Below, in pieces: positions 1-11,200 of a stretch of 64,000 bases of DNA. Numbering within the stretch: the first letter of the stretch is position 1; each line of letters starts with the position of its first letter. Source of the stretch: Spinacia oleracea (lineage: Eukaryota > Streptophyta > Magnoliopsida > Caryophyllales > Amaranthaceae); contig NC_079492.1 in the NCBI RefSeq assembly GCF_020520425.1, positions 2,108,001-2,172,000 on the forward strand, read 5' to 3'. A program made the position numbers and the translations under genes. The notes beneath the pieces are model-generated. The model was not told where the DNA came from. It searched no databases and saw nothing but the letters and a program-made list of their open reading frames with translations.

Positions 1-734
1 GGAGGCATTCCCTAGGCTAATTGATCTCATGCTATGTATACAACAGAGTTTATTGGCAAATGTTACATTTTATGTCTTTCTTTCTATTGTTGTTAGAGAG
101 TTAGCTATGTGTTAACTATGTGTTAACTTCGTTTAGTGCCTACTAAGGCATATTAATCATGATTAGTTAATGTTGCGTCTTAATTGTAAGTTACTTTATT
201 TGCATTACATAATAAACTCTGTTGCTACTAATATAAGCTCCATCTTCACTATTTTCTTCCATATGTTATGACCGATTTATGAATGTGTAGGTCGATATGT
301 TATGAGTTTATGACCAGTAAATCAATGTCTAAATCATAACATTATTTGATATAGGCAAATTAATGGAAAATAATTCCTGATAATTGCTCGTGTACAGTCA
401 TGAGAGCCTCTTATCTAGGGAGAAGGCTTGGACAACAACAACGATCATCCATTTTGAACACAAACCATCTTTACCGGTAGTGATTAGTTTGTTACTGGTA
501 GTGAGTAGCACCAATAAAGATTTTGTGAGTACGAATAAAGCATAAAGTCCATTTGCACAGTGATTAATAGTGTATTTAGTATAACCAATAATATACAAAT
601 GAAACTGCATAACTTGTGCCAATACAGATTGTTAGCCAATTCCCTATCTTGTAGCTAAGCTTGAAAGTCAAAGAACATTAGGTACAACTTGGTCAATAAC
701 CTAAAATGTGATCTTGGTAATCACATATTCACAT

Positions 735-865
735 TCACGTGACAAGAAAGTGTTATGTTTAGAATCTGGACTGCTGCCTAAAAGGTAGCATATGGGCCTT
801 GCTTTAGTTCGAGTACCCACTCCCACTAATAGGCCAGCCAATTGCCATGGAAATTTTAAGGGATG
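735..865 (-). repeat. Possible tRNA-derived SINE fragment
   Basis: Read on the minus strand the segment has a box-A-like stretch (TGGCAATTGGCTGG) followed about 30 bases later by a box-B-like GGGTACTCGAACT, the layout of a tRNA-derived SINE head. No poly-A or poly-T tail and no target duplication were found, so it is a weak call. Confidence 0.3.
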
Positions 866-1072
866 GATTGAAATTAAGAGCAAGTACTAATACTTTCAAA
901 TAAAATAAATAGGTCGGATTTAATTTCACTTATCTACCTCTATCCAGATTTTGTTGTCATGTCATTCACGTTAATGTTATAACAACGTTGTACAAATATG
1001 GATTTTTCCGACCAACTTAAATCTTGATGAAGATAAGGTACACTGAAGTAGAAAGAATTGTACCAATTATTT

Positions 1073-1210
1073 ATTGGTTCAGTGGTGATTTGGGCTGAAC
1101 TTGGTAGGGAGAACTCGTGTTCGATCCCCCGCAACAACAATTGGGAGGGAACTGAAACTTATCTACTCAATACTCGCCCCGAATCTGGATTACCCCTTAG
1201 AGTATCAAAC
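1073..1210 (+). repeat. tRNA-derived SINE-like repeat
   Basis: It contains a box-A-like stretch (GGTTCAGTGGTGATTTGGGC) and a good box B (GTGTTCGATCCCCC) about 40 bases apart. It continues into a non-tRNA body ending near the ACCCCTTAGAG segment. This is the usual architecture of plant tRNA-derived SINEs. It does not fold into a complete cloverleaf that I could draw, so it is not called a tRNA gene. Confidence 0.45.
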
Positions 1211-2277
1211 TCAAAAATAAACCCGATTTCAAATTAAGTTTATCATACCCTCTTTAATTAGAGTTTGCCTCCTACATTCATCAAGTTTTCTTAAGGTAGA
1301 TTTAATTATTCACTTGTATCGAATGAAAAATATAATCTATACTAATATATTGAAAAGTGTACGTTCATAATAAAGAATATGTGTCACATGGAACTACTTA
1401 GCAAGAAATACGTGTATAACTTAACCATCTTAATCAATCATTATATTATATATATTTTATTGCACGTAAATATAAAATTTGAAATGTTCAAGTTTATATT
1501 TTATACTAACTTTTCATATAATACACACCATAATATAATATTTAAAGTAGTAACTTGAAGCATCATCCATGCTAAACACCAGTGAGTATTCACTAAAAGG
1601 AAGAAAAAAAAAGAAAAGAGTTTATCGCTTTTAGGTGTTTCCGGATAGAGAATTAGAGACTTTGACATTTGTGCAATGTTTAGAATGATCCATTGCTTAT
1701 AACTTTGAAGGAATTTCTTGAAGATATGGTCACCCACTCCACCATTTCTTGTTTTTTTTTTATCAAAGATATAATCTGTGTATTAAAAATCATTTGGTTA
1801 TGCTACGATTATTAGCTACAAAAAAAACTTTACGAAAATTCATAGTGGAAAATTATAGGCATTGCATTATACTACGTACATCTTTTCAACCAAGCATTTG
1901 CATATAGCGACAATAGACTAGTAGTGTATACATCATATGATCATATGTAACACAAACAAGTTTTGACTGTCCTGTCGACATCGATAGCAAAAACAAGTTT
2001 ACTTAATCTTTGATCAAAGACATTGATTTGAGTCTTAAACTATGAGTCTTTTATTATACTCCTTCCGTCTCAAATTAGTTTCGACACTACACATAGTTTT
2101 AGCTCATAGTTTTTCACCATTTTGTAGTTTGTTCTATATTATTTTATCTAAACTTGTATAATACGTAGTATAAACTTATTTTCTCTACGGCAAAACTTAT
2201 TCTCTGAACTTATTTTGACTGAAATAAGTTGAAACCAAAGCGGGGTTTAGGACTTCGAAAGAATTTGAACCAAGTGC

Positions 2278-2396
2278 TACCATCATCATCATATCAATAC
2301 CTCATTGCCTTCAAAGAGGCTACCGCAACAAGTGGGGTCAAGAGGTCAAACGTACGAACGAAACCTTACCCTACAATTGCAGAGGCTAACAAACAA
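2278..2396 (+). repeat. Au-like SINE fragment, copy 1
   Basis: The segment shares an ordered set of short words with 13556-13672: CATCAT runs, CATTGCCTTCAAAGAGGCT, CGCAACAAG, the ACGTACG core, CCTTACCC and CAATTGC. Both resemble the conserved 3' half of the widespread plant Au SINE family (GGGG...GTACGCAACCTTACCCC), which I name from memory. The 66-codon open frame across it is a by-product of the repeat. Confidence 0.4.
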
Positions 2397-2669
2397 AAAG
2401 CGGAATCCCCGGAAGTGGAAGAAGATTAGAGAGTAAAACAAGAAACTAATTAAGATTGCTGCAATGTTGAATTAAGAGTAATTTATAGCACTATATCTAA
2501 ATTTCTATAGTGATATAGTCTCTAGTCAATAGACTATGCAACTGCCGCACTCATAGGATTGACCAATGTTGTATAAAGAATATCAAAAGGAATGTCTTCT
2601 AGCAAATCAATTCAATGATTGAATAATTATTGATATTTGTTTAATGGAACTTGAAGGACTTGACATGTG

Positions 2670-2677
2670 TATATAAA
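2670..2677 (+). promoter_or_regulatory. TATA box of the glycine-rich protein gene
   Basis: TATATAAA lies 149 bases before the ATG at 2819. A start site about 30 bases downstream would give a leader near 115-120 bases, normal for a plant gene. Confidence 0.55.
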
Positions 2678-2818
2678 GTACGGAACCCTCGAGCTAAAAT
2701 ATCATGTCTATCAAAGTGGGATACAAATCACTTACTAAAAGAATTTGATCATATCATCACTTATACATACTTACTACATAAAAGTCCCACTAAAACCACA
2801 CTTAATTGTGATAGAGCC

Positions 2819-4654
2819 ATGGTTGTGTCTGCCAAAGCTCGGTATTCGATTGCACTCGTTCTCATGATAACACTTGCTTCTTTAAGCATTACAATTCATG
2901 GTGACGAAGAGGAGGATGATGGGGTTTTTAGTCATTGCATGTATCGATGGAGGGGTTGTGGAAGCTTTTTCAGCAATGCATTTGGTGGTGGGGGGAGGCG
3001 TGGTGGTAGCTATGGAGGAGGTGGGAGAAGAGAAAAGCTTAGTAGTGTAGGTGAGGGTGTAGGACATGGTGAAGGATATGGAGCGAGAGGGGGTATTGGC
3101 AATGGAGAAGCTGGAGGTGATGGAGGGGGTAGTGGTGGTGGTTCAATAGAAGGTTTAGGCCATGCGGAAGGGCATGGAGAAGGAGTCGGGGCTGGAATTG
3201 GAGTTGCAAGTGGTGGAGGTGGAGGAGGAGAAGGTGGTGGCTCAACAGAAGGATTAGCAGGTCATGCCGAAGGGCATGGGAGTGGTGGTGGGGTTGGAGT
3301 TGGAAGTGCAGCTGGAGGTGGTGTTGCAGGAGGGGGTGGAGGGGGCGCAGGTGGTAGTGCAACAGAAGGGTCAGGTACACATGCCGAAGGGCATGGACAT
3401 GGCATTGGTGCCGGTACAGGAGAGTCAAGTGGTGGTGTTGCGGGAGGAGGTGGTAGTGGCGGAGGAGGAGGTTCAACAGAATCATTAGGTGGACATGCTG
3501 AAGGGCATGGACAAGGCATTGGTGCCGGTATAGGAGACTCAAGTGGTGGTGTTGCGGGAGGAGGTGGTAGTGGCGGAGGAGGAGGTTCAACGAAAGAATT
3601 AGGTGGACAAGCCGAAGGGCATGGAGAAGGTGCTGGTATTGGTGTCACAAGCGGTGGTGTTACGGGTGGAGGTGGTGCAGGAGGTGGAGGTGGTTCAACT
3701 GAAGGGATAAGTGGACATAATGAAGGGCATGGAGAAGGTTTTGGTGCTGGTGGAGTCACAAGTGGTGGTGGTGCAGGAGGAGGTGGTGGAGGAGAGGGAG
3801 GAGGTTCAACGGAAGGGTTAGGCGGACACGCTGAAGGGCATGGAGAAGGTTTTGGAGTCGGAATCACAAGTGACAGTACTACAGGAGGAGGTGGTGGAGG
3901 ACGGGGAGGAGGTTCAACGGAAGGGTTGGGCGGACATGTTGAAGGGCATGGAGAAGGTTTTGGCGGCGGTGTTGGAGTTACAAGAGGAGGTACTGCTGGT
4001 GGAGTTGGAGGCGGAGGTGGAGGTGGAGGTTCAACGGAAGAGTTAGACGGACATGCTGGAGGGTATGGAGAAGGTTTTGGCGCCGGTGTTGGAGGGACAA
4101 GCGGAGGTAGTGCTGGAGGAGGGGGAGGTGGAGGAGGTAGTGGTGGTGGTTCAGTACAAGGCTTAGGTCATGGTGAAGGACATGGAGAAGGTGCCGGTGG
4201 TGGAGTTGGCTTTTCAAGTGAAGGTGGTGGTGGTGGTGGTGGTGGAGGTGGAGGAGGAAAAAGTGGAGGTGTTGGGGAAGGTTTTGGCCATGGAAGTGGA
4301 TATGGGGTTGGAGGTGGTAGTAGGGGTGGTTTTGGCTCCGAAAGAGGGTTCGGTCATGGTATTGGCTTTGGTGCAGGTTTTGGAATAGGTGGTGGCAGTG
4401 GCGGTGGCGGTGGCAGTGGCAGAGGAGGAGGAGGTGGAGAAGGGGGTGAAAGTGGAGGTTATAGTCAAGGATATGGTCAAGGACAAGGTAGCGGGTTTGG
4501 GTTTGGTTCAGGATATAGCGGCGGAAGAGGTTATGGTGGCAACCAAGGAATAGGCATGGGATTTGGCATGGGTATGGGTTTTGGGTTTGGAATTGGTGTA
4601 GGTACTAATGAACATCGAGATACCAATACCAATGTTGAAGATCACAAGCCCTAA
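2819..4654 (+). CDS. Secreted glycine-rich structural protein with about ten HAEGHG repeats
   Basis: Single-exon gene for a 611-residue glycine-rich protein. The frame stays open upstream to a TTG at 2651, but the first ATG is at 2819. It starts a clear signal peptide: charged MVVSAKARYS, then a hydrophobic core ALVLMITLASLSI, ending near the acidic DEEEDD. A short segment with CMYRWRGCG and an RR-rich patch follows. Then come about ten units of 33-40 residues, each with a core like STEGLGGHAEGHGEG between poly-glycine runs with occasional Val, Ile and Ser. The last 120 residues are richer in GF, GY and GM pairs and end in a polar tail (NEHRDTNTNVEDHKP). This is the layout of plant cell-wall glycine-rich proteins. 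Regular His and Glu in the repeats are unusual and could bind metal or respond to pH, which is only inference. The proline-rich frame on the opposite strand is a shadow. Confidence 0.85.
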   Translation: MVVSAKARYSIALVLMITLASLSITIHGDEEEDDGVFSHCMYRWRGCGSFFSNAFGGGGRRGGSYGGGGRREKLSSVGEGVGHGEGYGARGGIGNGEAGGDGGGSGGGSIEGLGHAEGHGEGVGAGIGVASGGGGGGEGGGSTEGLAGHAEGHGSGGGVGVGSAAGGGVAGGGGGGAGGSATEGSGTHAEGHGHGIGAGTGESSGGVAGGGGSGGGGGSTESLGGHAEGHGQGIGAGIGDSSGGVAGGGGSGGGGGSTKELGGQAEGHGEGAGIGVTSGGVTGGGGAGGGGGSTEGISGHNEGHGEGFGAGGVTSGGGAGGGGGGEGGGSTEGLGGHAEGHGEGFGVGITSDSTTGGGGGGRGGGSTEGLGGHVEGHGEGFGGGVGVTRGGTAGGVGGGGGGGGSTEELDGHAGGYGEGFGAGVGGTSGGSAGGGGGGGGSGGGSVQGLGHGEGHGEGAGGGVGFSSEGGGGGGGGGGGGKSGGVGEGFGHGSGYGVGGGSRGGFGSERGFGHGIGFGAGFGIGGGSGGGGGSGRGGGGGEGGESGGYSQGYGQGQGSGFGFGSGYSGGRGYGGNQGIGMGFGMGMGFGFGIGVGTNEHRDTNTNVEDHKP

Positions 4655-5203
4655 GTTTCTAAGAGAAAACCATAACATCTTTTTTTTTTTTCTTTTATCA
4701 GTTAGTAGAAAAGAAAGGGTAAAAATCAGAGAAATTTTATTGAAGAATAATGTTTCATTATGTATTCTGTAATAATTCTTTTCAAAGTTATTATTGTGTT
4801 CATAAAAAAGAATCTACATCGACATTTATTATGGTACTGTCTTTTCCTCAAGTGTATTTTGAGTTCAGATCATGCATTGACACTTCTGTACAAATGACAA
4901 ATTCACGAAGTAAAGTAGTAAATTACTCCTGATTCATGAACTGTAAATCTTATCTGGTTATTAGATTATCTGTAAATAGCAAAATCACTAAGAAATGCTA
5001 CGGAGTAAGATTTTCAAACCATTTTGATAAAAGTAACTCGAAATGAAAGGGTGATGAAGAATTATTCCAGCAATATAACATAGAAGTAGAAAAATGTGAC
5101 ATATAAGTATAATCATTTTGATGCACGTGTAAGATTTACCGCTCTGCATTTCTTGTCGCTGAGAACAAGAAACCGAGATCTTCTCCCTTCAAATAATGCA
5201 GAA

Positions 5204-8200
5204 CTATGCCTGAGGCCACTGCGGACTAACCACCTGCATAAACAAGAACTAGAGTAAACTTCACTCTATTCAATCTCACTCCACGAACACTCAAACTGGA
5301 AGCAACATCAGAATATGCACAAATGACTACATCAAATTCTAGAGATTTAATAACAATACTAAGATATCGATTGTTTCTGAAGTTTCGACCATTAAAATGG
5401 TTCTTCATTGAATCAGGGACTCTCAATATAAAGTCCCGCACCAAAAAAAAAAACCCATGCAACTTTTACAAGTCGAGATACATTTAACAAAAGCTCGCGA
5501 ATAAAATTGGCATGTAACAAAAGACAAACATGTACTGAGATGAGTGAATCGACATGGTGAAAATGAAGAATGTGAAAAAAAATTGGTAAGGAAAAGGGTT
5601 TAGGAAGACTCACCTCTAGGGTACTGAATACCAAACGCATTCTACTCGCAACAACAGAAGGTTCCTCAGCATGTCCTGCCACTGCCATCTGCTCTAATTG
5701 AAGTGTCTTCACAGGAAGCCTTTCAGTCATGAAAAAAAGCGGCCTCATTATAAATATTAAACACTACAAATAAAACTTCAATTACTCCGTAACAGAATAG
5801 TAAACAGTTAAAAATCAAATTTCTTTTCAAATGAGTGAATGAAACACATACTTCAGTAATAATACGAATGGAACTATTCTTTTGAGAATTTAAGCCAATA
5901 TAGCAAAATGGATATTTTTTATTAAGCTCTTTGGACGGGATTGGAAGAGTGAGTAACTGGGACAGATGGCTGGGAGAATTAAAAAGGGGGGTCTAGAAAT
6001 ACAATCGTTCTGTTTATTTATTTATTTATTTATTTAATTCTTCCTCTATCTGAATCCTGTACATGGATGATCTAGATTCTAGAATCTGCAGAAAATCCTC
6101 CTTCCTTAGGATGATATTTGTAGTGATACAGCCAACTAGTTAAAACCTATCAATCACAGGGTTACATTACTTTTTATAGTTTAGCTCCGGCGAATGGTTT
6201 CAATTATGTAGGTTGGCCTCCTGAACATTCACTGTGAAAAAAATCTCAGCTGGAAAGAAGGTCTAGTTGTATAAAGGAAAAAGGCCATTCTGATGTATAC
6301 CTCAAATCATCAATATTTTCCACTCTTTTACTATAGTGAATAAAAGTAAAGAAAAGGTAAACAACATTAATGCCATCATGAAGATTAATAGTTAACTGGA
6401 TGAATTGACAGTGAAAAGAATGCCAAGTTAGGCAAGGGTTTCCTCACCCAACGATCTCCTGTGTGACCAGTGACGCCCGCGAGCGCAACTTCTTTGCAGG
6501 AAGCTACTATGGAGAAGGTTATTGAATGGAATTACTTGACTTTCAATGTTGGTGTTACTTATATATTGTATTCGCTGTTACTTTTCTTGTTTTACTGCAG
6601 TTTCTTCAATTTCATGTTAGAGATTCCTTGTATAGACTGGTGGTACTTGGTATTTTATACCGGTGTTACTTATACCTTGTATTCGTTGTTACTTTTCTTG
6701 TTTTATTTCAGTTTCATGTTAGATGTTTCTTGTATAGAATGGTGTTACTTGACTTTTATGTTGGTGTTACTTATACATTACTCCCTCCGTCCCTTAATAC
6801 TCTACCTGTTTTGACCGAACACGTTTACCAATTCACAACTTTGACCACCAATTTTTTTAACTACATATTATAAAAACTTAAAAAAATATTAATATTTTGA
6901 AAATATATATTAAGATGAAGCCAACAATATATTATATACTAACATTTGTTTTCATAAACTAGAAATAAAATAGGGTCAAAGTGAATTATGTAAATAGTGC
7001 AAAAAGTCAAAATAGGTCGAGTATTAAAGGACGGAGGGAGTACATTGTATTCGGTGTTACTTTTCTTGTTTTATTGCAGTTTCATGTTAAATGTTCATTG
7101 TATAGATGGGTGTTACTTGACTTTCTATGTTGGTGTTACTTATACATTGTAATCGCCGTTATTTTTCTTGTTTTATTGCAGTTTATAGGGGTGCGCACCA
7201 CAACTGCAGCTGACAATATGGTCCTAACGGGAGAAGGAGCCACGTGGCATGCTAACATACAGGCGCAAGAAGACAAACTAGGTAGACTATCTTTTGGGGG
7301 ATTTGTGAATACTAGGAATAGGGTATGTCATTTGTATTCTGAGTAGTTTGTGCTACTTTTGGGAGAGATAGTGAGCTCTTGAATTCTCACTTAGCTATCC
7401 TCATCTATTTCCAGTAATAAATAAACCTTACCTTGAGTGAGCAAACACCATTGTTACTCTGTTTTTCTGTTATTGTGAATGTTTTTCTGTTATTGTGAAT
7501 GGTGTGTTGGGTTAACAGATGAAGGGGTGAAGGAGTAACCGGAGTGTTCCACGTGGTATTAGATCGGTGCGATCCATGACGCGGAGCCAGCAACGCAACC
7601 TAGAGACCGTGGAGGAGGAAAGAGATCAGGAGTTGGAGGCAAGGATGGAACGATTGGAGACCACCTTAGAGAGCATCGTCTCCAACGCAATTAAGGAGGC
7701 GATGACCACCTTAGAGAGCATTGTCTCCAACGCAGGTCTCTTTCTGACCAACTCAAGGCTTCCGCAGAAGAGGAGGCGAAGAAGGCTCAAGAAAGAGCTG
7801 AGGAGCTTGAGGGCAAAGTCAATCGCTTTCGTGATGAGATTAGGATGTTGGTAGCGGATAACAGAGAGGTGGGGAAGAACCGGAATAACCGACACTGTGA
7901 GACAGAGGATGAGGAGGACAGGAGTTTCAGTGTAGGTGGTTGCCATGGAGGGAACGGGGGTAGAAACTGGCGGTTCCGAAAGCTTGACATGCCGATTTTT
8001 TAGGGCGACGACCCTGATGGATGATCTTAAGGGCGAAGAGGTATTTCAACTTTCATAAGAGGAGCGGATGGTTTCGGCCGTGGTGGCAGTGGAGGGCGAT
8101 GCTCTCCATTTCTTTCAATGGGAGAATTGTCGTCGGCCGATAGAGGGGTGGTGAGACTTGAAGGAGAGAATGTTGTAAGGAGTTTAGGTCGTCGAAGGTC

Positions 8201-11200
8201 GGAATGCTACACCAACAACGGTTCTACAACCCTATAACCTCAAACAAGCCATGAATCTGGCACTTCGGCTTGAAGATCGAGACCGGGTCGAAAAGTAAAC
8301 GGGTCTGGGAAGTTGGGCCAACACATTTGGATCCAACAAGTCCAATTTCGGGAGTTCCTTGTCAATAGTTGGGCCGAACAACCAGCAGCCCTAATCAGCG
8401 AATATCAGCGAATATCTGGGGTACGCTCAACCCAATCCTCGGTAGCATCTCCCCGCAACAACACTTTCAGATCGGGGGTGAGGTGGTTGTCGGAGAGTGA
8501 GCTTCAAGAGAAGAGAGCAAAGGGATTGTGCTTCCGATGTGACGGAAAGTGGGAGGCCAACCATGTGTGCAAACGCAAGTAATTGGTCGAAAGCAGCGCC
8601 GACGAGAGTGAAGAGGAAGAGCCGCCAGAAGAAAACTACAGCGATGAAAGGGTTGCGACACCTGAGGTGTCCTTGTACTAAGTCGTCGGACATACCCATC
8701 CCAAAACAAGACGATGAGGTTGGGGGAAGAATCAACCAGAGTGAGGTTACCGTAATGATCGACCCAGGCAACCCATAATTTTATATCATCGAAGGTGGTA
8801 GAGCGTTTGAGTCTTCAGCTGATGGGAACATAACAGTTTGGTGGGAACGGCGAAGTCGTTCAAGGGGCGGGAGTTTGTCGGGCAGTGGTATTGCATTTGG
8901 AGGGAGGAATTGAGGTGAACGAGGATTTTTTGCCATTGCAATTGGGGGGTTCAGATGTGATATTGGGGGTTCAGTGGTTAGAGAAACTTGGGGCAGTGAT
9001 CACTAATCACTAACTGGAAAACACAAGTCATAAAGTTCCAAGGGGGGTAATCAGTGTGTGATCAAGGGGGACGCTACTTTGGCCCGATTGAGGATCTCAC
9101 TAAAAGCTATGTTGAAAACCTTACAGATAACGGGGGAAGGGATAGTGGTGGAGTGTAACAAGTTGGAAGCGGAAGGAGAGGAGCTACAAGAAAACAACAA
9201 TGAACATCCCTTTTTGGAGGAGGTGTTGCAGCATTACAAGCAGGTATTTGAGATGGCCATTGGGTTACCACCTTCCCGGGAACATGAACATGCTATAGTG
9301 TTACGAGAAGGGTGCAACCCGGTTAGTGTGTGACCGTATCGCTATCCCCATTTTCAGAAAAATGAAATCGAAAAATTGATACACGAGATGCTACAGGCAG
9401 GAGTAATTCGACCCTCAGTAAGTCCCTTTTCGAGCCCGGTTTTATTAGTGAAGAAGGAAGGATCGTGGCGATTTTGCGTTGATTATCGAGCCTTGAACAA
9501 AGAAACAGTGTCGGATAAGTATCCAATTTCTGTGATTGATGAGTTATTGGACGAGTTACACGGGTTAGTCATTTTCTCAAGTTGGATTTAAAGTCTGGTC
9601 ACCAGATATTGGTGAAACTCGAAGATACTCACAAGACGGCTTTTCGAACTAACGAGGGACATTACGAGTTCCTATTAATGCCCTTCCGATTGATGAACGC
9701 ACTTGCAACGTTCCAGTCCCTGTTGAACGATATTTTTCAGCCGTTTTTGTGTAAGTGTGTTTTGGTTTTTTTTTATGATATTTTGATTTATAGTGCAACA
9801 GAGGCAGAGCATAAGCAGCACATGGCAGTGGTTGTCAGCATTCTGGCCGAGCAGAAACTTTATGTCAACCGTAAGAAGTGAGTTGGGGAGGAGGGAGGTT
9901 ACCTACCTGGAAGGGGTAGCCATGGATATGGATAAGGTGAGGGCAATGTTGGAGTGGGAAACACCAAAGAACCTTCGTGAGCTTCGTGGATTTCTGGGGT
10001 TAACGGGCTATTATCGTAAGTTTATATTGCGATACGCACAAGTTGCACAAGTGTTGACCGAGCAACTCAAAAAGGATAATTTTGGGGGGTCGGAGAAGGC
10101 TAGTGAGGCCTTTAATGCCTTGAAGGAGGCTATGGTGGCAGCCCATGTATTAGTGATGCCTTTTCAAAAACATTCATGCTTGAAACGGACGCATCAGGTT
10201 ACGAGTTGGATGCGTTTCTGATGCAAGAGGGTCAGCCAATGGCGTGCGTATGCACATTACAGTAAACTTTTAGGCCCGAGAAATCAAAGCAAATCAATAT
10301 ATGAGAAAGAATTAATGGCGGTATGCTTATCAATACTCAAATGGAAACACTATTTAATGGGGAGACATTTCACAGTTCGAAGTGATCAACAAAGTCTAAC
10401 ACAACGGGAAATCGCAGCAGATTATCAGAAATGGATTAGCAAACTAATGGCATATGACTTTGAGGTCCAGTATAAGCCCGGGACTTCCAACCGTGTTGAT
10501 GATGTATGGTCACTAATATCTGGCGGAGAGGTGGAGTTGGGCCTCATGTTGAGTTCGAGGGAAGTAGACTGGGAAGAGTTGCACAAAGAAATTGAATCGG
10601 ATAAGGTACTGGCAAAGATCAACAAAGATCAGGCAGACTTGCTAGCAGGAGATGAGAGTGCTTTTACATTAGAAGAAGGCAAGTTAATGTACAAGGGGAG
10701 GCTAGTCATACCCAAGGGATTGTCCATGATCCTTACCTTGTTATTATTTCTAGGGGATTTCAACCCATTGGAATTGAATTGGTATTATTTCTAGGGGATT
10801 TCAACCCCTTGGAATTGAGACCATCCTTAAGAAAAACACTGCCTATCACACCCAAACGGACGACCAGAGTGAAGTAGTGAACAAGTGTTTAGAGACTTAT
10901 TTGCGGTGCTTTGCAGAAGGGCAATGGGCACTGTGGTTATCTTGGGCTGAATTCTCTTATAATACCTCTATGCATACGTCCACCAAAATTTCCCAATTTC
11001 AGATGGTATATGGGAGAGAGCCACCACACCTGCTGAGAATTGGGAAGGGGAAAACTCTGGTTGACAGTTTGGAAGACATGCTACAGGAGAGGGATGAGAT
11101 GTTGGCTGAGTTACAATTGAACTTAGTTAAGGGTCAGCACCGAATGAAGATGAATGCAGATCGTAAAAGGAGGGAGGAGTCATATGAAGGAGAGCTGGTA

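Larger units (their letters stand above)
1..2275. other. Gene-free AT-rich stretch with SINE-like debris
   Basis: No open frame here looks like a gene: the longest are under 80 codons, low in complexity and lack splice context. Two tRNA-derived SINE-like pieces are listed separately (about 735-865 and 1073-1210). Near 2059 a Stowaway-type end (TACTCCTTCCGTCTC) is visible, but I found no convincing partner end, so no element is called. Confidence 0.6.

Noticed and set aside
2651-2818. Upstream extension of the glycine-rich protein frame
   Set aside because: It begins at TTG, not ATG, covers the TATA box, and would place the signal peptide in the middle of the protein.
3039-4486. Long antisense frames (His/Leu-rich and Pro-rich) opposite the glycine-rich gene
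   Set aside because: They are mirror images of the GGX repeats, with no start context or independent signals.
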